Assembly (NCBI GenBank): GCA_009837355.1
Contig: VXTR01000066.1
Span: 1-41,446 of the forward strand
Length of the DNA stretch: 41,446 nt
Reading direction: 5' to 3'
Origin: Chloroflexota bacterium
GTDB taxonomy: Bacteria > Chloroflexota > Dehalococcoidia > Lucifugimonadales > UBA3495
The notes under the pieces were generated by a model. The model had not been told where the DNA came from, made no database searches, and saw only the letters and a list, made by a program, of their open reading frames with translations. The position numbers and the translations under genes are program-made. The number at the start of each line of letters is the position of its first letter. The first letter of the stretch is position 1. This document shows positions 9,561 through 17,732 of the stretch, piece by piece.

Positions 9561-10946
9561 ATGGCGATTACGTTTCAGCCTAGCGCGTACAGCGGCCTGG
9601 TTGACCAGGACAACGGGATGGTCAGCCGGGAGATTTTCGTCAACGCCGACATCTACGCCGAGGAGCAGGAGCGGATTTTCACCCGCGCCTGGCTGTTCGT
9701 GGGCCACGAAAGCCAGATTGCCAAGCCGGGCGACTTCTTCGTGTCCTCCATGGGCGAGGAATCGGTAATCCTGTGCCGGGACCGGCAGGGTGAGATTCAC
9801 GTCTTCTTAAACTCCTGTATGCACCGGGGGATGAAGGTTTGCCGCTACGACGAGGGCAACACGCCGATATTCACCTGCCCGTATCACGGCTGGAGTTTCG
9901 CCACGGACGGCGCGCTGGTGGGCGTGCCTTTCTACAAGGACGCGTACCACGAGGAACTGGACAAGTCCCAGTGGGGGCTGATTCGCGTGCCCCGGATGAC
10001 CAACTACAAGGGTGGAATCTGGGCGACGTGGGACGAAAACGCGCCGGACTTCCTGGAGTACATCGGCGACTTCCGCACCTACCTGGACATCTTGTTTGAC
10101 GGCTGGGACGGCGCGGAGGGCGGCACCGAGGTCATCGGCGGCATTGAGAAGTGGCTGGTGCCGTCCAACTGGAAGTTCCCCGCCGAGAACTTCATCGGCG
10201 ACCGCTACCACAACATCAGCCACCGCTCCGTTGACCTGGTGGGCATCGGCCCATCCGGGCAGGGACGCCGAGATACCCGCGAGCGCGACAATGCCCGGGC
10301 CCTGGACATATCCTTCCCGGAGCGTGGGCACGGCACCATCGTTTTCCTACGGCCGGCCGACGCGCAGCCTGTGCCCTCTTACCAGAATGACCCGGTGATT
10401 GCCGATTACTTCTACCAGTCGGAGATTGCCCGCAAGGAACGTCAGGGCGAATTGTGGCGCATCCTGGGCGGGCCGGGAACGATTTTCCCCAATATGTCCT
10501 ATCTGCCCCGGCAGCCGCGCAGCATCGCCGTGTGGCACCCCCGTGGCCCCGACCAGACCGAGGTATGGCGGTGGTTCCTGGTGGACAGCGCCGCGCCGCC
10601 GGAGGTCAAGGAGTTCCTGCGCCAGTACTACATCCGCTATTCCGGCCCCAGCGGACTGACCGAGCAGGATGATATGGAGAACTGGAACTACGCCCACGCC
10701 GCCAGCCGCGGCGCTATGGCCCGGCGCCATCACTACAACTACCAGATGGGGATGGGCCACGCCGTTACCGACTTTGAGGACGGCGGCCTGCGCATCCCCG
10801 GCACGGTGCTGGACGTTACCAAGGCCCGGGCCGGCGAGCAGAATCAGCGCAGTTTTTACACTCGCTGGGCCGATTTCATGGCGGCGCGGGATTGGGACGA
10901 GCTGGCCGGATGGCGGCGCGGCAACGGCTCCGGCTCCACCTGTTAG
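9561..10946 (+). CDS. Aromatic-ring-hydroxylating dioxygenase alpha subunit (Rieske)
   Basis: This is the catalytic subunit of a two-component-type Rieske non-haem iron oxygenase, which would dihydroxylate or O-demethylate an aromatic or related substrate. The 461-residue protein has a Rieske [2Fe-2S] domain with C86, H88 (CMH) and C106, H109 (CPYH). The mononuclear iron site ENFIGDRYHNISH supplies D214, H217 and H221. The third ligand is probably an Asp in TEQDDMENW, the usual place in alpha subunits. ATG 9561 follows GAGGA. The beta subunit gene starts 11 bases after the stop. No ferredoxin or reductase gene is found nearby, so electrons must come from elsewhere in the genome. The substrate is unknown. 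Confidence 0.95.
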   Translation: MAITFQPSAYSGLVDQDNGMVSREIFVNADIYAEEQERIFTRAWLFVGHESQIAKPGDFFVSSMGEESVILCRDRQGEIHVFLNSCMHRGMKVCRYDEGNTPIFTCPYHGWSFATDGALVGVPFYKDAYHEELDKSQWGLIRVPRMTNYKGGIWATWDENAPDFLEYIGDFRTYLDILFDGWDGAEGGTEVIGGIEKWLVPSNWKFPAENFIGDRYHNISHRSVDLVGIGPSGQGRRDTRERDNARALDISFPERGHGTIVFLRPADAQPVPSYQNDPVIADYFYQSEIARKERQGELWRILGGPGTIFPNMSYLPRQPRSIAVWHPRGPDQTEVWRWFLVDSAAPPEVKEFLRQYYIRYSGPSGLTEQDDMENWNYAHAASRGAMARRHHYNYQMGMGHAVTDFEDGGLRIPGTVLDVTKARAGEQNQRSFYTRWADFMAARDWDELAGWRRGNGSGSTC

Positions 10947-10956
10947 GTTGCACACC

Positions 10957-11502
10957 ATGGTAGTCGCTAACGACCCGCTGGCCTTGCTGCTGCTGAAGCA
11001 GGACGTGGAGACGTTCCTGTACCACGAGGCCAACCTGCTGGATGACCGCCGCTACGAGGAATGGCTGGAGCTGCTCACCGACGACGTGCGCTACTGGGTT
11101 CCCATGCGCCGCAACGTCAAGTTCGGCGAACTGGAACGGGAGTTCACCCGGGAAGGCCAGGACATCAACTGGTTCGACGAGGGCAAGGACACACTGACCC
11201 GCCGGGTCAACCAGATTCTCACCGGCGTGCATTGGGCTGAAGAGCCGCTGTCGCGCATCGCCCACATGGTTACCAACGTGGAGATTCTGGAGGCGACGCC
11301 CACGCCGGCGGAGCCTGAAACCGTGTCCCTGCGCTGCCGGTTCATCATCTACCGCAACCGGGTGGCAACGGAGACCGACATCCTGGTGGGCCGGCGCGAG
11401 GATATGCTGCGGCGAGCCGATGGCCAATGGCGCATCGCCCAGCGGCAGGTATTCCTGGACCAGAACGTGCTGCTGGCGAAGAATCTCACGTTCTTCTTCT
11501 GA
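10957..11502 (+). CDS. Aromatic-ring-hydroxylating dioxygenase beta subunit
   Basis: This 181-residue protein has the SnoaL/NTF2-like fold pattern of dioxygenase small subunits: an N-terminal helix (VETFLYHEANLLDDRRYEEWLELL), DDVRYWVPM, a central RRVNQILTGVHW segment, SRIAHMVTNVEI, and a C-terminal RQVFLDQNVL strand. Small subunits build the alpha3beta3 hexamer and are structural. Its position directly after the alpha gene fixes the assignment. The frame is open far upstream within the alpha gene, but ATG 10957 gives the normal family length. Confidence 0.93.
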   Translation: MVVANDPLALLLLKQDVETFLYHEANLLDDRRYEEWLELLTDDVRYWVPMRRNVKFGELEREFTREGQDINWFDEGKDTLTRRVNQILTGVHWAEEPLSRIAHMVTNVEILEATPTPAEPETVSLRCRFIIYRNRVATETDILVGRREDMLRRADGQWRIAQRQVFLDQNVLLAKNLTFFF

Positions 11503-11512
11503 CGGGTGTGTT

Positions 11513-11716
11513 ATGGCCGACATAGTGAATCTGTTCGAGGTTGAGCCGGGTCAGACTATCCGGCTGCATAGCGACGCAACCGCCGAAGTGGTTTCCAACC
11601 CGCGGGATGGCGTGTGGCTGTTCGTGCGCTACCTGACCAGTCCCGACGACCCGGAGCAGGTGGGCGCAGAGGATATGGTTTTCGCCCAGGACGTGGTCGA
11701 GTTGTTGACCGACTAG
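11513..11716 (+). CDS. Small conserved-looking protein in the dioxygenase cluster, unknown function
   Basis: The ATG at 11513 lies 10 bases after the beta-subunit stop, and the next gene begins 5 bases after this one, so it is very probably co-transcribed. The 67-residue product is acidic and has no cysteine, so it is not a ferredoxin. Alternating hydrophobic residues (QTIRLHSD, AEVVSNPR, GVWLFVRYL) suggest a small beta-barrel, SH3-like domain. An accessory or stability role for the oxygenase is only inference. No family was recognised. Confidence 0.7.
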   Translation: MADIVNLFEVEPGQTIRLHSDATAEVVSNPRDGVWLFVRYLTSPDDPEQVGAEDMVFAQDVVELLTD

Positions 11717-11721
11717 CGCTG

Positions 11722-11952
11722 ATGGCAGTCTCGGCGGAAATCGGCAGGGATTTTGCGGTTCCCAGCCACGATGAAGTGCTCGCGGCGCTGCGGGCCGGTT
11801 ACCGGGCCATCGACGACGGCTACGGGTTCTATCCCGGCTTCAACGGCTGGCTGGAATCGCTGGGCTATCGGCATCGGAACGACATACCCTGTACCTGCCC
11901 GGACGGCGGCTATCGCGGCCATTTGCCCGAATGCCGCTGGGTCAAAGACTGA
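11722..11952 (+). CDS. Small Cys-containing protein in the dioxygenase cluster, unknown function
   Basis: The 76-residue protein begins at ATG 11722, 5 bases after the previous stop. The N-terminal half is helical (HDEVLAALRAGYRAIDD). The C-terminal half is rich in aromatics and ends with CTCPDGGYRGHLPEC, a C-x-C-x11-C pattern with a nearby His that could bind a metal, most likely zinc. No known family was recognised. Its tight packing in the dioxygenase cluster suggests a role there. A longer frame opens upstream at 11614 but would overlap the preceding gene. Confidence 0.65.
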   Translation: MAVSAEIGRDFAVPSHDEVLAALRAGYRAIDDGYGFYPGFNGWLESLGYRHRNDIPCTCPDGGYRGHLPECRWVKD

Positions 11953-11969
11953 ATTATGGAGTAGCAAAA

Positions 11970-12779
11970 ATGTCGCAACAGATGGTTGACCTGATTGAAA
12001 CGGTGTGGCAGTCCCTGTCCGCGCTGTGCGCCGACTTCAGCCCCGAACAGTGGGCGACGCCGACGGAATGTCCCGGCTGGGCGGTGCAGGACCAGATTTC
12101 CCACCTGGTGGGCAGCGAGTGCCGGCTGCTGGGTCGCCCGGCGCCGGCGCACGAGCCGGCGGACACCTCCCACGTGCGCAACGACACCGGACAGAGCAAC
12201 GAGGTGCTGGTGGACTTTCGCCGGCAGTTCAGTGGCGTAGAGGTGCTGGCGGAGTTCCGGGAAATCACCGCCGAGCGACTGGGAGCGCTGCGGGCGATGA
12301 CCGAGGACGACTTCGCCGTCGAGACGCCCAACCCGCTGGGTCGCGGCCCCTACACCGACCTGCTAGCCGTCCGCATCTACGACGCCTGGGTGCACGAGCA
12401 GGACATCCGCCGAGCTTTGGGCATCCCCGGCCATCTGAGCGGCCCGGTGGCGCAGCACGCTTACGGGCGCACGGAGATGGCGATGCCGTTTGTCGTAGGC
12501 CGCAAGGTGAAGCCCGACGACGGCACGACGGTAGTGTTTGAAGTCGCCGGCGACGTGGGCGGCACGATTGCGCTGAACATGGACGGCGGACGGGCCTACC
12601 GGATGGACGCCGCGCCGGCCTCGCCCACGGTGCAGTTGAGCATGAACTTGACGGCGTTCAACGCGCTGAGCACGGGACGCTGGACGGCGCAGCAGGCGTT
12701 GGCCGACGGCTCGGTCGCCATCGCCGGCGACCGGGCGCTGGGGGAGCGGATAGTGGGGGAAATGAACTTTATGATTTGA
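11970..12779 (+). CDS. DinB/maleylpyruvate-isomerase-like family protein
   Basis: The 269-residue protein belongs to the TIGR03083 / MDMPI_N group (mycothiol-dependent maleylpyruvate isomerase N-terminal, DinB-like four-helix bundle). The signature CPGWAVQDQISHLVG is at about residues 36-50, and WVHEQDIRRALG at about 143-154. The histidines in these motifs form the metal site in characterised relatives. Members with this architecture are annotated as thiol-dependent isomerases or transferases, but mycothiol is mainly actinobacterial, so the cofactor here is uncertain. ATG 11970 follows GGAG. The position after dioxygenase genes fits ring-cleavage-product isomerisation, which is inference. Confidence 0.8.
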   Translation: MSQQMVDLIETVWQSLSALCADFSPEQWATPTECPGWAVQDQISHLVGSECRLLGRPAPAHEPADTSHVRNDTGQSNEVLVDFRRQFSGVEVLAEFREITAERLGALRAMTEDDFAVETPNPLGRGPYTDLLAVRIYDAWVHEQDIRRALGIPGHLSGPVAQHAYGRTEMAMPFVVGRKVKPDDGTTVVFEVAGDVGGTIALNMDGGRAYRMDAAPASPTVQLSMNLTAFNALSTGRWTAQQALADGSVAIAGDRALGERIVGEMNFMI

Positions 12780-12817
12780 CGGGGGCGGGTGCTATCATTG
12801 GGAAAAGGAGAGTGGCA

Positions 12818-13168
12818 ATGCCAACGGCAAAACAAGACAACGACCTTTACGAAGTGATTCTCATTGAATCGGACGATGACTTTGCCGTTATCTGTCCCGG
12901 CATTCCCGGCGCTATTTCCCAAGGCAAGGATCGGGAAGAGGCGTTGGTGATGATTGCCGACGCGATAGCGAGGTGTCGGTTGTACCCGCTGCCCGGTGAG
13001 GAAAGCGAAACACGCCGCGAAGAACTGGGCCAGTTGGGTAAAGCTACAATTGCTGAGTTGGTGGCGGAGTGCGAGGAAGAGGGATTGGAATATTACGTCT
13101 GCGAGGTTGCTCCGCGGTTGATAAACCCTCTCGTTGAGAGATTTGACATTTCGACTCATATATGTTAA
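12818..13168 (+). CDS. HicB-like antitoxin-family protein without HicA partner
   Basis: The 116-residue protein opens with the HicB partial-RNase-H fold (YEVILIESDDDFAVICPGIPG, then a helix EEALVMIADAIA). AAGGAG precedes ATG 12818 by 8 bases. Classical HicB antitoxins pair with a short HicA toxin; no HicA-like frame lies on either side. The C-terminal part (about 65-116) is acidic and shows no clear DNA-binding domain, so it may be a solitary HicB-like protein. The 3' end overlaps the promoter of the next gene. A TGCTATCAT string at 12790-12798 could be a -10 but would start the transcript inside the ribosome binding site. Confidence 0.75.
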   Translation: MPTAKQDNDLYEVILIESDDDFAVICPGIPGAISQGKDREEALVMIADAIARCRLYPLPGEESETRREELGQLGKATIAELVAECEEEGLEYYVCEVAPRLINPLVERFDISTHIC

Positions 13169-13171
13169 TAT
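13143..13171 (+). promoter_or_regulatory. Near-consensus sigma-70 promoter for the orphan gene at 13221
   Basis: TTGACA (13143-13148), a 17-base spacer and TAATAT (13166-13171). The predicted start is near 13178, giving a leader of about 43 bases with GGAGG at 13209-13213. It lies in an AT-rich stretch overlapping the last codons of the HicB-like gene. Confidence 0.8.
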
Positions 13172-13220
13172 ATCTGTACGAAAGATAGACCGGCGAAACA
13201 AACTGATGGAGGTTTATATC

Positions 13221-13733
13221 ATGGAATATCAAACCGTCGACGTACGCATTCAAGACGTCGATCTCCTAAACTCGAAAATATTCGAGAATGGTTGGATGTA
13301 CGTTGGTCACCCTTCTCACAAGAATAAGGACGTACCGTATTTCGTTCCCTATTTTACGAACGAATGTACCAGTCCGGGACTGTCTAGAATCACCCGAATC
13401 TTGTGCCTCGACTTCTATAAGATCGCGGACCTTCTTGACAGGAAATTGAATTTCCCAGAAACCCCTAGCGAGCAACACTCTCTCAATTGGCGGATTGGCT
13501 TGGATGCCATACGCTATCGAGCCATAAACGAGAATTGGCCATCCCAAGGTTTCGGTGCGCTTTTTTACCTTGATCGACCTGAATCTTTCAGGTCGCCGGC
13601 GCTGACCAAGCAAGCCTATAATGCCAGCAATCCCGATAAGCAGATCCCACCCACTATACCCACTGGCTTTATACTGAGGTATGAAGAGTTGCTAGTCAAG
13701 AATTCGTGGTTCCTGGAACATTCGCCTGCGTAG
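13221..13733 (+). CDS. Orphan protein, unknown function, AT-rich gene
   Basis: I do not recognise this 170-residue protein. It is soluble, with no membrane segment or signal peptide, and rich in aromatic and charged residues (VPYFVPYF, LSRITRILCLDFYKIADLLDRKL, FGALFYLDRPESF). The start at ATG 13221 is set by GGAGG 7 bases upstream; an earlier ATG at 13206 lacks a site. Its base composition is clearly lower in GC than nearly all neighbours and it has its own strong promoter, both signs of recent transfer. Position next to a HicB-like gene raises the possibility of a toxin-antitoxin or defence role, but nothing in the sequence proves that. Confidence 0.7.
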   Translation: MEYQTVDVRIQDVDLLNSKIFENGWMYVGHPSHKNKDVPYFVPYFTNECTSPGLSRITRILCLDFYKIADLLDRKLNFPETPSEQHSLNWRIGLDAIRYRAINENWPSQGFGALFYLDRPESFRSPALTKQAYNASNPDKQIPPTIPTGFILRYEELLVKNSWFLEHSPA

Positions 13734-13778
13734 ATTGGCGAGGCTGGTTGTCAGTCAAAACCGCTATCTATCCCACAC

Positions 13779-13832
13779 GCCCCGCCGCCCCGCTATAATG
13801 GCCTTCTAGAGACATTATAGAGGCGGCGGGGC
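13779..13832. repeat. Long imperfect hairpin upstream of the LLM oxidoreductase
   Basis: GCCCCGCCGCC (13779-13789) pairs with GGCGGCGGGGC (13822-13832), and CTATAATG (13793-13800) with CATTATAG (13813-13820), around a 12-base loop. Three unpaired bases on the left face one on the right. It could terminate the upstream gene (the right arm is followed by CGCTTTCGTTTT) or act in the leader of the next gene, since TATAAT in the left arm resembles a -10. No matching -35 was found. Confidence 0.6.
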
Positions 13833-13866
13833 CGCTTTCGTTTTCAGTCAGGGAGGAGGTTCCAGT

Positions 13867-14751
13867 ATGGAGATTGGCGTTTCGGTTCCTATTGTTGAGA
13901 TTGGGGACGACTTTGGCGCGCTGCGGGATTACATCCAGGCTGCTGAGGACCTGGGGTACTCTCACGTGCGGATTCTGGACCACGTGCTGGGCGCGGTGCC
14001 GGAGCAGCATCCAGAGGTGCCCCAGTTTCCCTATACGCATGAATCGTACATCCACGAGCCGTTTACGTTGATGGCTTATCTGGCCGCCGTTACCAAGCGC
14101 ATCGGGCTGACCACCGGCATCCTCATTTTGCCGCAGCGTCAGACGGCGTTGGTGGCCAAGCAGGCGGCGGAGGTTGATCTGCTGTCCGGTGGACGGCTGC
14201 GGCTGGGCATCGGCGTGGGCTGGAACTCCGTCGAGTACGAGGCGCTGGGCGTGGACTTCGCCACTCGGGGCAGCCGCTGCGACGAACAGATTGAGGTGCT
14301 GCGCCGGCTGTGGACTGAGGAAGTCATCGATTATCACGGCAAGTACCACGACATCACCCACGCCGGCATCAACCCGCGGCCGGTGCAACGTCCCATCCCC
14401 ATCTGGATTGGCGCCGGCCGCAGCACGTCGCCGACGCCGCCCAACGCTGCCATCCGACGCATCGGCCGGCTGGCCGACGGCTACTTCCCCATGTTCGCGC
14501 CGGACGCCGGCGGACAGGCCATCCTGAACCGAATCCGGGCACAGGCGGAGGCCGCCGGGCGCAATCCGTCGGACGTTGGCTTTGAGGGCCGCATCACCAT
14601 CACCGCCGACAACAATCCGGAGGACTGGCTCACCGAGCTGAAGTCGTGGGAGGAAATGGGTGCGTCGCACATCGCGGCGGGCCTGCGGGGGGCCACCTCG
14701 CCGGACGCCCACATCGACGCCATTCGCCGGCTGCAAGAGGCTATGGGATAA
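13867..14751 (+). CDS. LLM-class F420-dependent oxidoreductase
   Basis: This is a luciferase-like TIM-barrel enzyme of the TIGR03619 type, which uses F420 or flavin to oxidise or reduce organic substrates. Visible family features in the 294-residue protein are the N-terminal strand MEIGVSVPIVEIG, a mid-protein RIGLTTGILILPQRQ strand, KQAAEVDLLSGGRLRLGIGVGWN at about residues 98-120, and a C-terminal IRRIGRLADGYFP segment. GGGAGGAGG precedes the ATG. Its stop is 7 bases before the ABC transporter start, so they are probably co-transcribed. It is one of three LLM paralogs in the window. The substrate is unknown. Confidence 0.9.
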   Translation: MEIGVSVPIVEIGDDFGALRDYIQAAEDLGYSHVRILDHVLGAVPEQHPEVPQFPYTHESYIHEPFTLMAYLAAVTKRIGLTTGILILPQRQTALVAKQAAEVDLLSGGRLRLGIGVGWNSVEYEALGVDFATRGSRCDEQIEVLRRLWTEEVIDYHGKYHDITHAGINPRPVQRPIPIWIGAGRSTSPTPPNAAIRRIGRLADGYFPMFAPDAGGQAILNRIRAQAEAAGRNPSDVGFEGRITITADNNPEDWLTELKSWEEMGASHIAAGLRGATSPDAHIDAIRRLQEAMG

Positions 14752-14758
14752 CCTGGCT

Positions 14759-16708
14759 ATGCGTCCGGTGCGAGAAAATATGCCTCACGGGCCGCGCCGG
14801 TCGGCTGCCGGCGGTGAGCGTCCCCGCCGTCGGGTGCCCAACCTGAACCGGCGGATTGCCGCCGCCTTTCAGCCGCATTGGCCCCAGGTATTGGCTATTG
14901 GCCTGCTGATACTGGTTACGGCCGGCTTGGGAGTCGTCAATCCCATCCTGATTCAGGTGGTGTTCGACTCGGCGCTGTTCGTTGACGGCGGGCCGGACCT
15001 GCGATTGCTCTGGATCATAGCTGGCGCCATGGCCGGTGTAGTCGTGCTCACGGGCAGCCTCGGCGTGCTCCAAACCTGGCTGACCCAACAGGTGGGCCAG
15101 CGAGTGATGCGGGACCTGCGCGACCGGCTGTATTCGCACCTGCAATCGCTGTCGCTGGGCTTCTTCACCTCCCAGCGCACCGGAGAGATCCAGAGCTGCG
15201 TCGCCAACGACGTGGCCGGCATTCGCGTGGTGGTTACGGGCACGGTCAGCAACATCCTCTCCAACGTGGTCATCCTCATCAGCACCCTGATCGCCATGGC
15301 CATCCTGTCGTGGGAGCTGACGTTAGTGGCGGCGGGCATCACGCCGCTGTTTGCGGTGTTCAGTTACCTGGTGGGCAAGCGACGGCGGGCGATGTCGTCG
15401 CTAGTGCAAGAATCAACGGCGGAGATGACGGCCATCACCCAGGAAACGCTGTCGGTCTCGGGGGTGATGCTGACCCGGCTGTTCGGCGCGCAGAACCGGG
15501 AAGTAGCCCGCTTTCACGACCAGAACGTGCGCCTGTCTGACTTGGAGATTCGCCGGGAGATGACCGGGCAGACGGTATGGGCCGGGATGCAGATATTCTT
15601 CTCGCTGACGCCGGTGGTGGTGTACGTGATAGCCGGCTACATCATCTACGGCAGTTTCGGGCCGGGAGGTCTGACCGCTGGCACCATCGTCGCCTTCACC
15701 ACGCTGCAGACTCGGCTGTACTTTCCAATCAGCACGCTGCTGCGGACGTCGGTGGAACTGCAATCGTCGCTGGCGCTGTTTGAACGCATCTTCGGCTATC
15801 TGGACATACGTCCCGACATTGTTGATGCGCCCGACGCCGTCGATTTGCCGGCCGAAAGGGTCGCCGGCCGGGTCGCCCTGCAGGAGGTGCGAATGAACTA
15901 TCATCCCGCGAACCTGCTGGCAGAGGCTTACGACATTGAGGATGACGGGTATGAGTTCTGGGCGCTGGACGGGGTCAGCTTGGAAGTGCAGCCGGGACAG
16001 CTGGCCGCGCTGGTCGGGCCCAGCGGCGCGGGCAAAACGACGATTTCGTACCTGATACCGCGCTTGTACGACGCTACGTCCGGTGTGGTCAGCATCGACG
16101 ACGTTGACGTGCGTAACATCAAGATGGAGAGCCTGGCCGGCATCGTCGGCTACGTGTCTCAGGAAAGTTACCTGTTCCACGCCTCCATACGGGAAAACCT
16201 GATGTATGGCAACCCCGACGCCACCGAGAAGCAACTGCACGCCGCCGCCAAAGCGGCCTACATCCACGACCGCATCATGGAGTTTCCTGACGGCTACGAT
16301 ACCATCGTCGGCGAGCGTGGCTACCGACTGTCCGGCGGCGAGCGGCAGCGGCTGTCCATCGCCCGGGTCATCCTGCACGACCCGCGCCTGCTAATACTGG
16401 ACGAGGCCACGTCCTCGCTCGACACCACCAGCGAACGCTACGTGCAGCAGGCCCTGGAACCGCTGATGCAAGGGCGCACCACCATCGCCATCGCCCACCG
16501 GCTTTCCACCATCATGGCCGCGGACGTGATTTTCGTGGTGGACCGAGGCCGGATTGTGGAACGAGGCACGCATTACGAGTTGCTGGCGCAGGACGGCCTG
16601 TACGCCCAACTGTATGATGAGCAATACGAGGGCGGCGGCGTGGAGTGTGTCTGCGCGGACGGCGTGGTGCTCACCGGCGGCAACGTAAGGCTGCCGGTAG
16701 CGGTATAA
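14759..16708 (+). CDS. ABC exporter, fused permease and ATPase (MsbA-like)
   Basis: The 649-residue half-transporter has an N-terminal six-helix exporter domain (about residues 35-325) and a nucleotide-binding domain. Walker A is GPSGAGKTT, the signature LSGGERQR and Walker B LLILDEATSSLD, followed by the H-loop in AIAHRLST. Between the A-loop tyrosine (MNYHP) and the ALDGVSLEV strand there is an extra acidic stretch of about 15 residues (LLAEAYDIEDDGYEF) not usual in the family. A full transporter needs a homodimer or another half elsewhere. The frame is open upstream to 14660; ATG 14759 just after the LLM stop is chosen, and ATG 14780 is possible. The substrate is unknown. Confidence 0.92.
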   Translation: MRPVRENMPHGPRRSAAGGERPRRRVPNLNRRIAAAFQPHWPQVLAIGLLILVTAGLGVVNPILIQVVFDSALFVDGGPDLRLLWIIAGAMAGVVVLTGSLGVLQTWLTQQVGQRVMRDLRDRLYSHLQSLSLGFFTSQRTGEIQSCVANDVAGIRVVVTGTVSNILSNVVILISTLIAMAILSWELTLVAAGITPLFAVFSYLVGKRRRAMSSLVQESTAEMTAITQETLSVSGVMLTRLFGAQNREVARFHDQNVRLSDLEIRREMTGQTVWAGMQIFFSLTPVVVYVIAGYIIYGSFGPGGLTAGTIVAFTTLQTRLYFPISTLLRTSVELQSSLALFERIFGYLDIRPDIVDAPDAVDLPAERVAGRVALQEVRMNYHPANLLAEAYDIEDDGYEFWALDGVSLEVQPGQLAALVGPSGAGKTTISYLIPRLYDATSGVVSIDDVDVRNIKMESLAGIVGYVSQESYLFHASIRENLMYGNPDATEKQLHAAAKAAYIHDRIMEFPDGYDTIVGERGYRLSGGERQRLSIARVILHDPRLLILDEATSSLDTTSERYVQQALEPLMQGRTTIAIAHRLSTIMAADVIFVVDRGRIVERGTHYELLAQDGLYAQLYDEQYEGGGVECVCADGVVLTGGNVRLPVAV

Positions 16709-16733
16709 CCGGAAGATGTAAGGAGCAAATGCA

Positions 16734-17669
16734 ATGAGTCAGCAAGTCAATTCTGAGCGCATCCGATTGCGGGTGGCTTTCCGCAATATGTTCTATACGA
16801 CGATATACGTCGCCGTCGAGGGCGGCTTTCTTGCCGAGCAAGGCTTGGATGTTGACTTCGACCACATCCCGGCCGGTCAGTCCAGCACCGACTTGCTGAA
16901 GGCCGGCGAAATCGACATCACTCAAAGCGGCATCAGCCGCAGCTTTATGGACCTGGACGCAGGCAGCGACGCGCCACCGCTGCACGTTGCCGAAATCAAT
17001 CAGCGGGATGGCTTCTTTTTGCTGTCCAGGCGGCCCACCGACGGATGGACATGGGCCGACCTCATCGGCGCTACGCTGATTCCGGTGGGGTTCACGCCGG
17101 TTCCCTACACAACTTTGCAGGCAGCCATGCGCTGGCACGGCGTTGACCCGGCCAGCGTGAACCTGATGGCCGGGCTCTCCGCCGAGGAGATGCTGGGCCG
17201 CTTCCGCAACGGCGACGCCGACTACCTGCAAGTACCCTACCCATTTGCGGGTCAACTGGTCGATGAAGGCTCTGGCCATATCGCCGTCACGCTGGGCACG
17301 GAGAGCGGATACGTTTGCTACAGCAGCTTCGCGGTTACGCCGGCATACTTGGCGGAAAACCCCGAAACCGTGCAGCGGTTCGTCAACGGCTACGCCCGGG
17401 CGCAGCGGTGGGTGGCGGAGAGCGAACCCGAAGCCGTTGCGGAGCGCATCGCTTCTATGTTCCCCGAATATGACCGCGCCTTGCTGGCCGACGGCGTCAG
17501 ACGCTACAAGGGTGCGGGGGTATGGGCAACCGACCCGATGATTGGCCGCAACGGGTTCGACCGGATGCGCGACGCCCTGATTGCCGGCGGCCTGGTGGAG
17601 GGCGCGCACCCCTACGAGAGCATCGTGCGCCCGGAGTTCGCTGAGCAGGCTAGCGCTGAGTTGGTGTAA
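16734..17669 (+). CDS. NMT1/SsuA-like substrate-binding-fold protein lacking a signal peptide
   Basis: The 311-residue protein has the NMT1/THI5-like periplasmic-binding fold: IRLRVAFRNMFYTTIYVAVEGGFLAEQGLDVDF, then AGQSSTDLLKAGEIDITQSG and a hinge region. Family members are usually exported binding proteins for sulfonates, pyrimidines or similar molecules, but this one starts directly with a hydrophilic N-terminus and no signal or lipobox, so it is probably cytoplasmic. It lacks the CCCFC motif of the Thi5 pyrimidine synthase. It follows the ABC exporter gene by 25 bases and is preceded by AAGGAG, but an exporter would not use it as a binding protein. Enzymatic or ligand-sensing roles are possible. 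Confidence 0.8.
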   Translation: MSQQVNSERIRLRVAFRNMFYTTIYVAVEGGFLAEQGLDVDFDHIPAGQSSTDLLKAGEIDITQSGISRSFMDLDAGSDAPPLHVAEINQRDGFFLLSRRPTDGWTWADLIGATLIPVGFTPVPYTTLQAAMRWHGVDPASVNLMAGLSAEEMLGRFRNGDADYLQVPYPFAGQLVDEGSGHIAVTLGTESGYVCYSSFAVTPAYLAENPETVQRFVNGYARAQRWVAESEPEAVAERIASMFPEYDRALLADGVRRYKGAGVWATDPMIGRNGFDRMRDALIAGGLVEGAHPYESIVRPEFAEQASAELV

Positions 17670-17732
17670 TGGGCATTGGCGGAGCATTCTGTCTACGGCC
17701 ACTAAGTAGGACACACTTTCAGGAGTTCTGCC

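Noticed and set aside
12790-12798. TGCTATCAT as an extended -10 before the HicB-like gene.
   Set aside because: Transcription would begin about where the AAGGAG ribosome binding site lies, leaving almost no leader.
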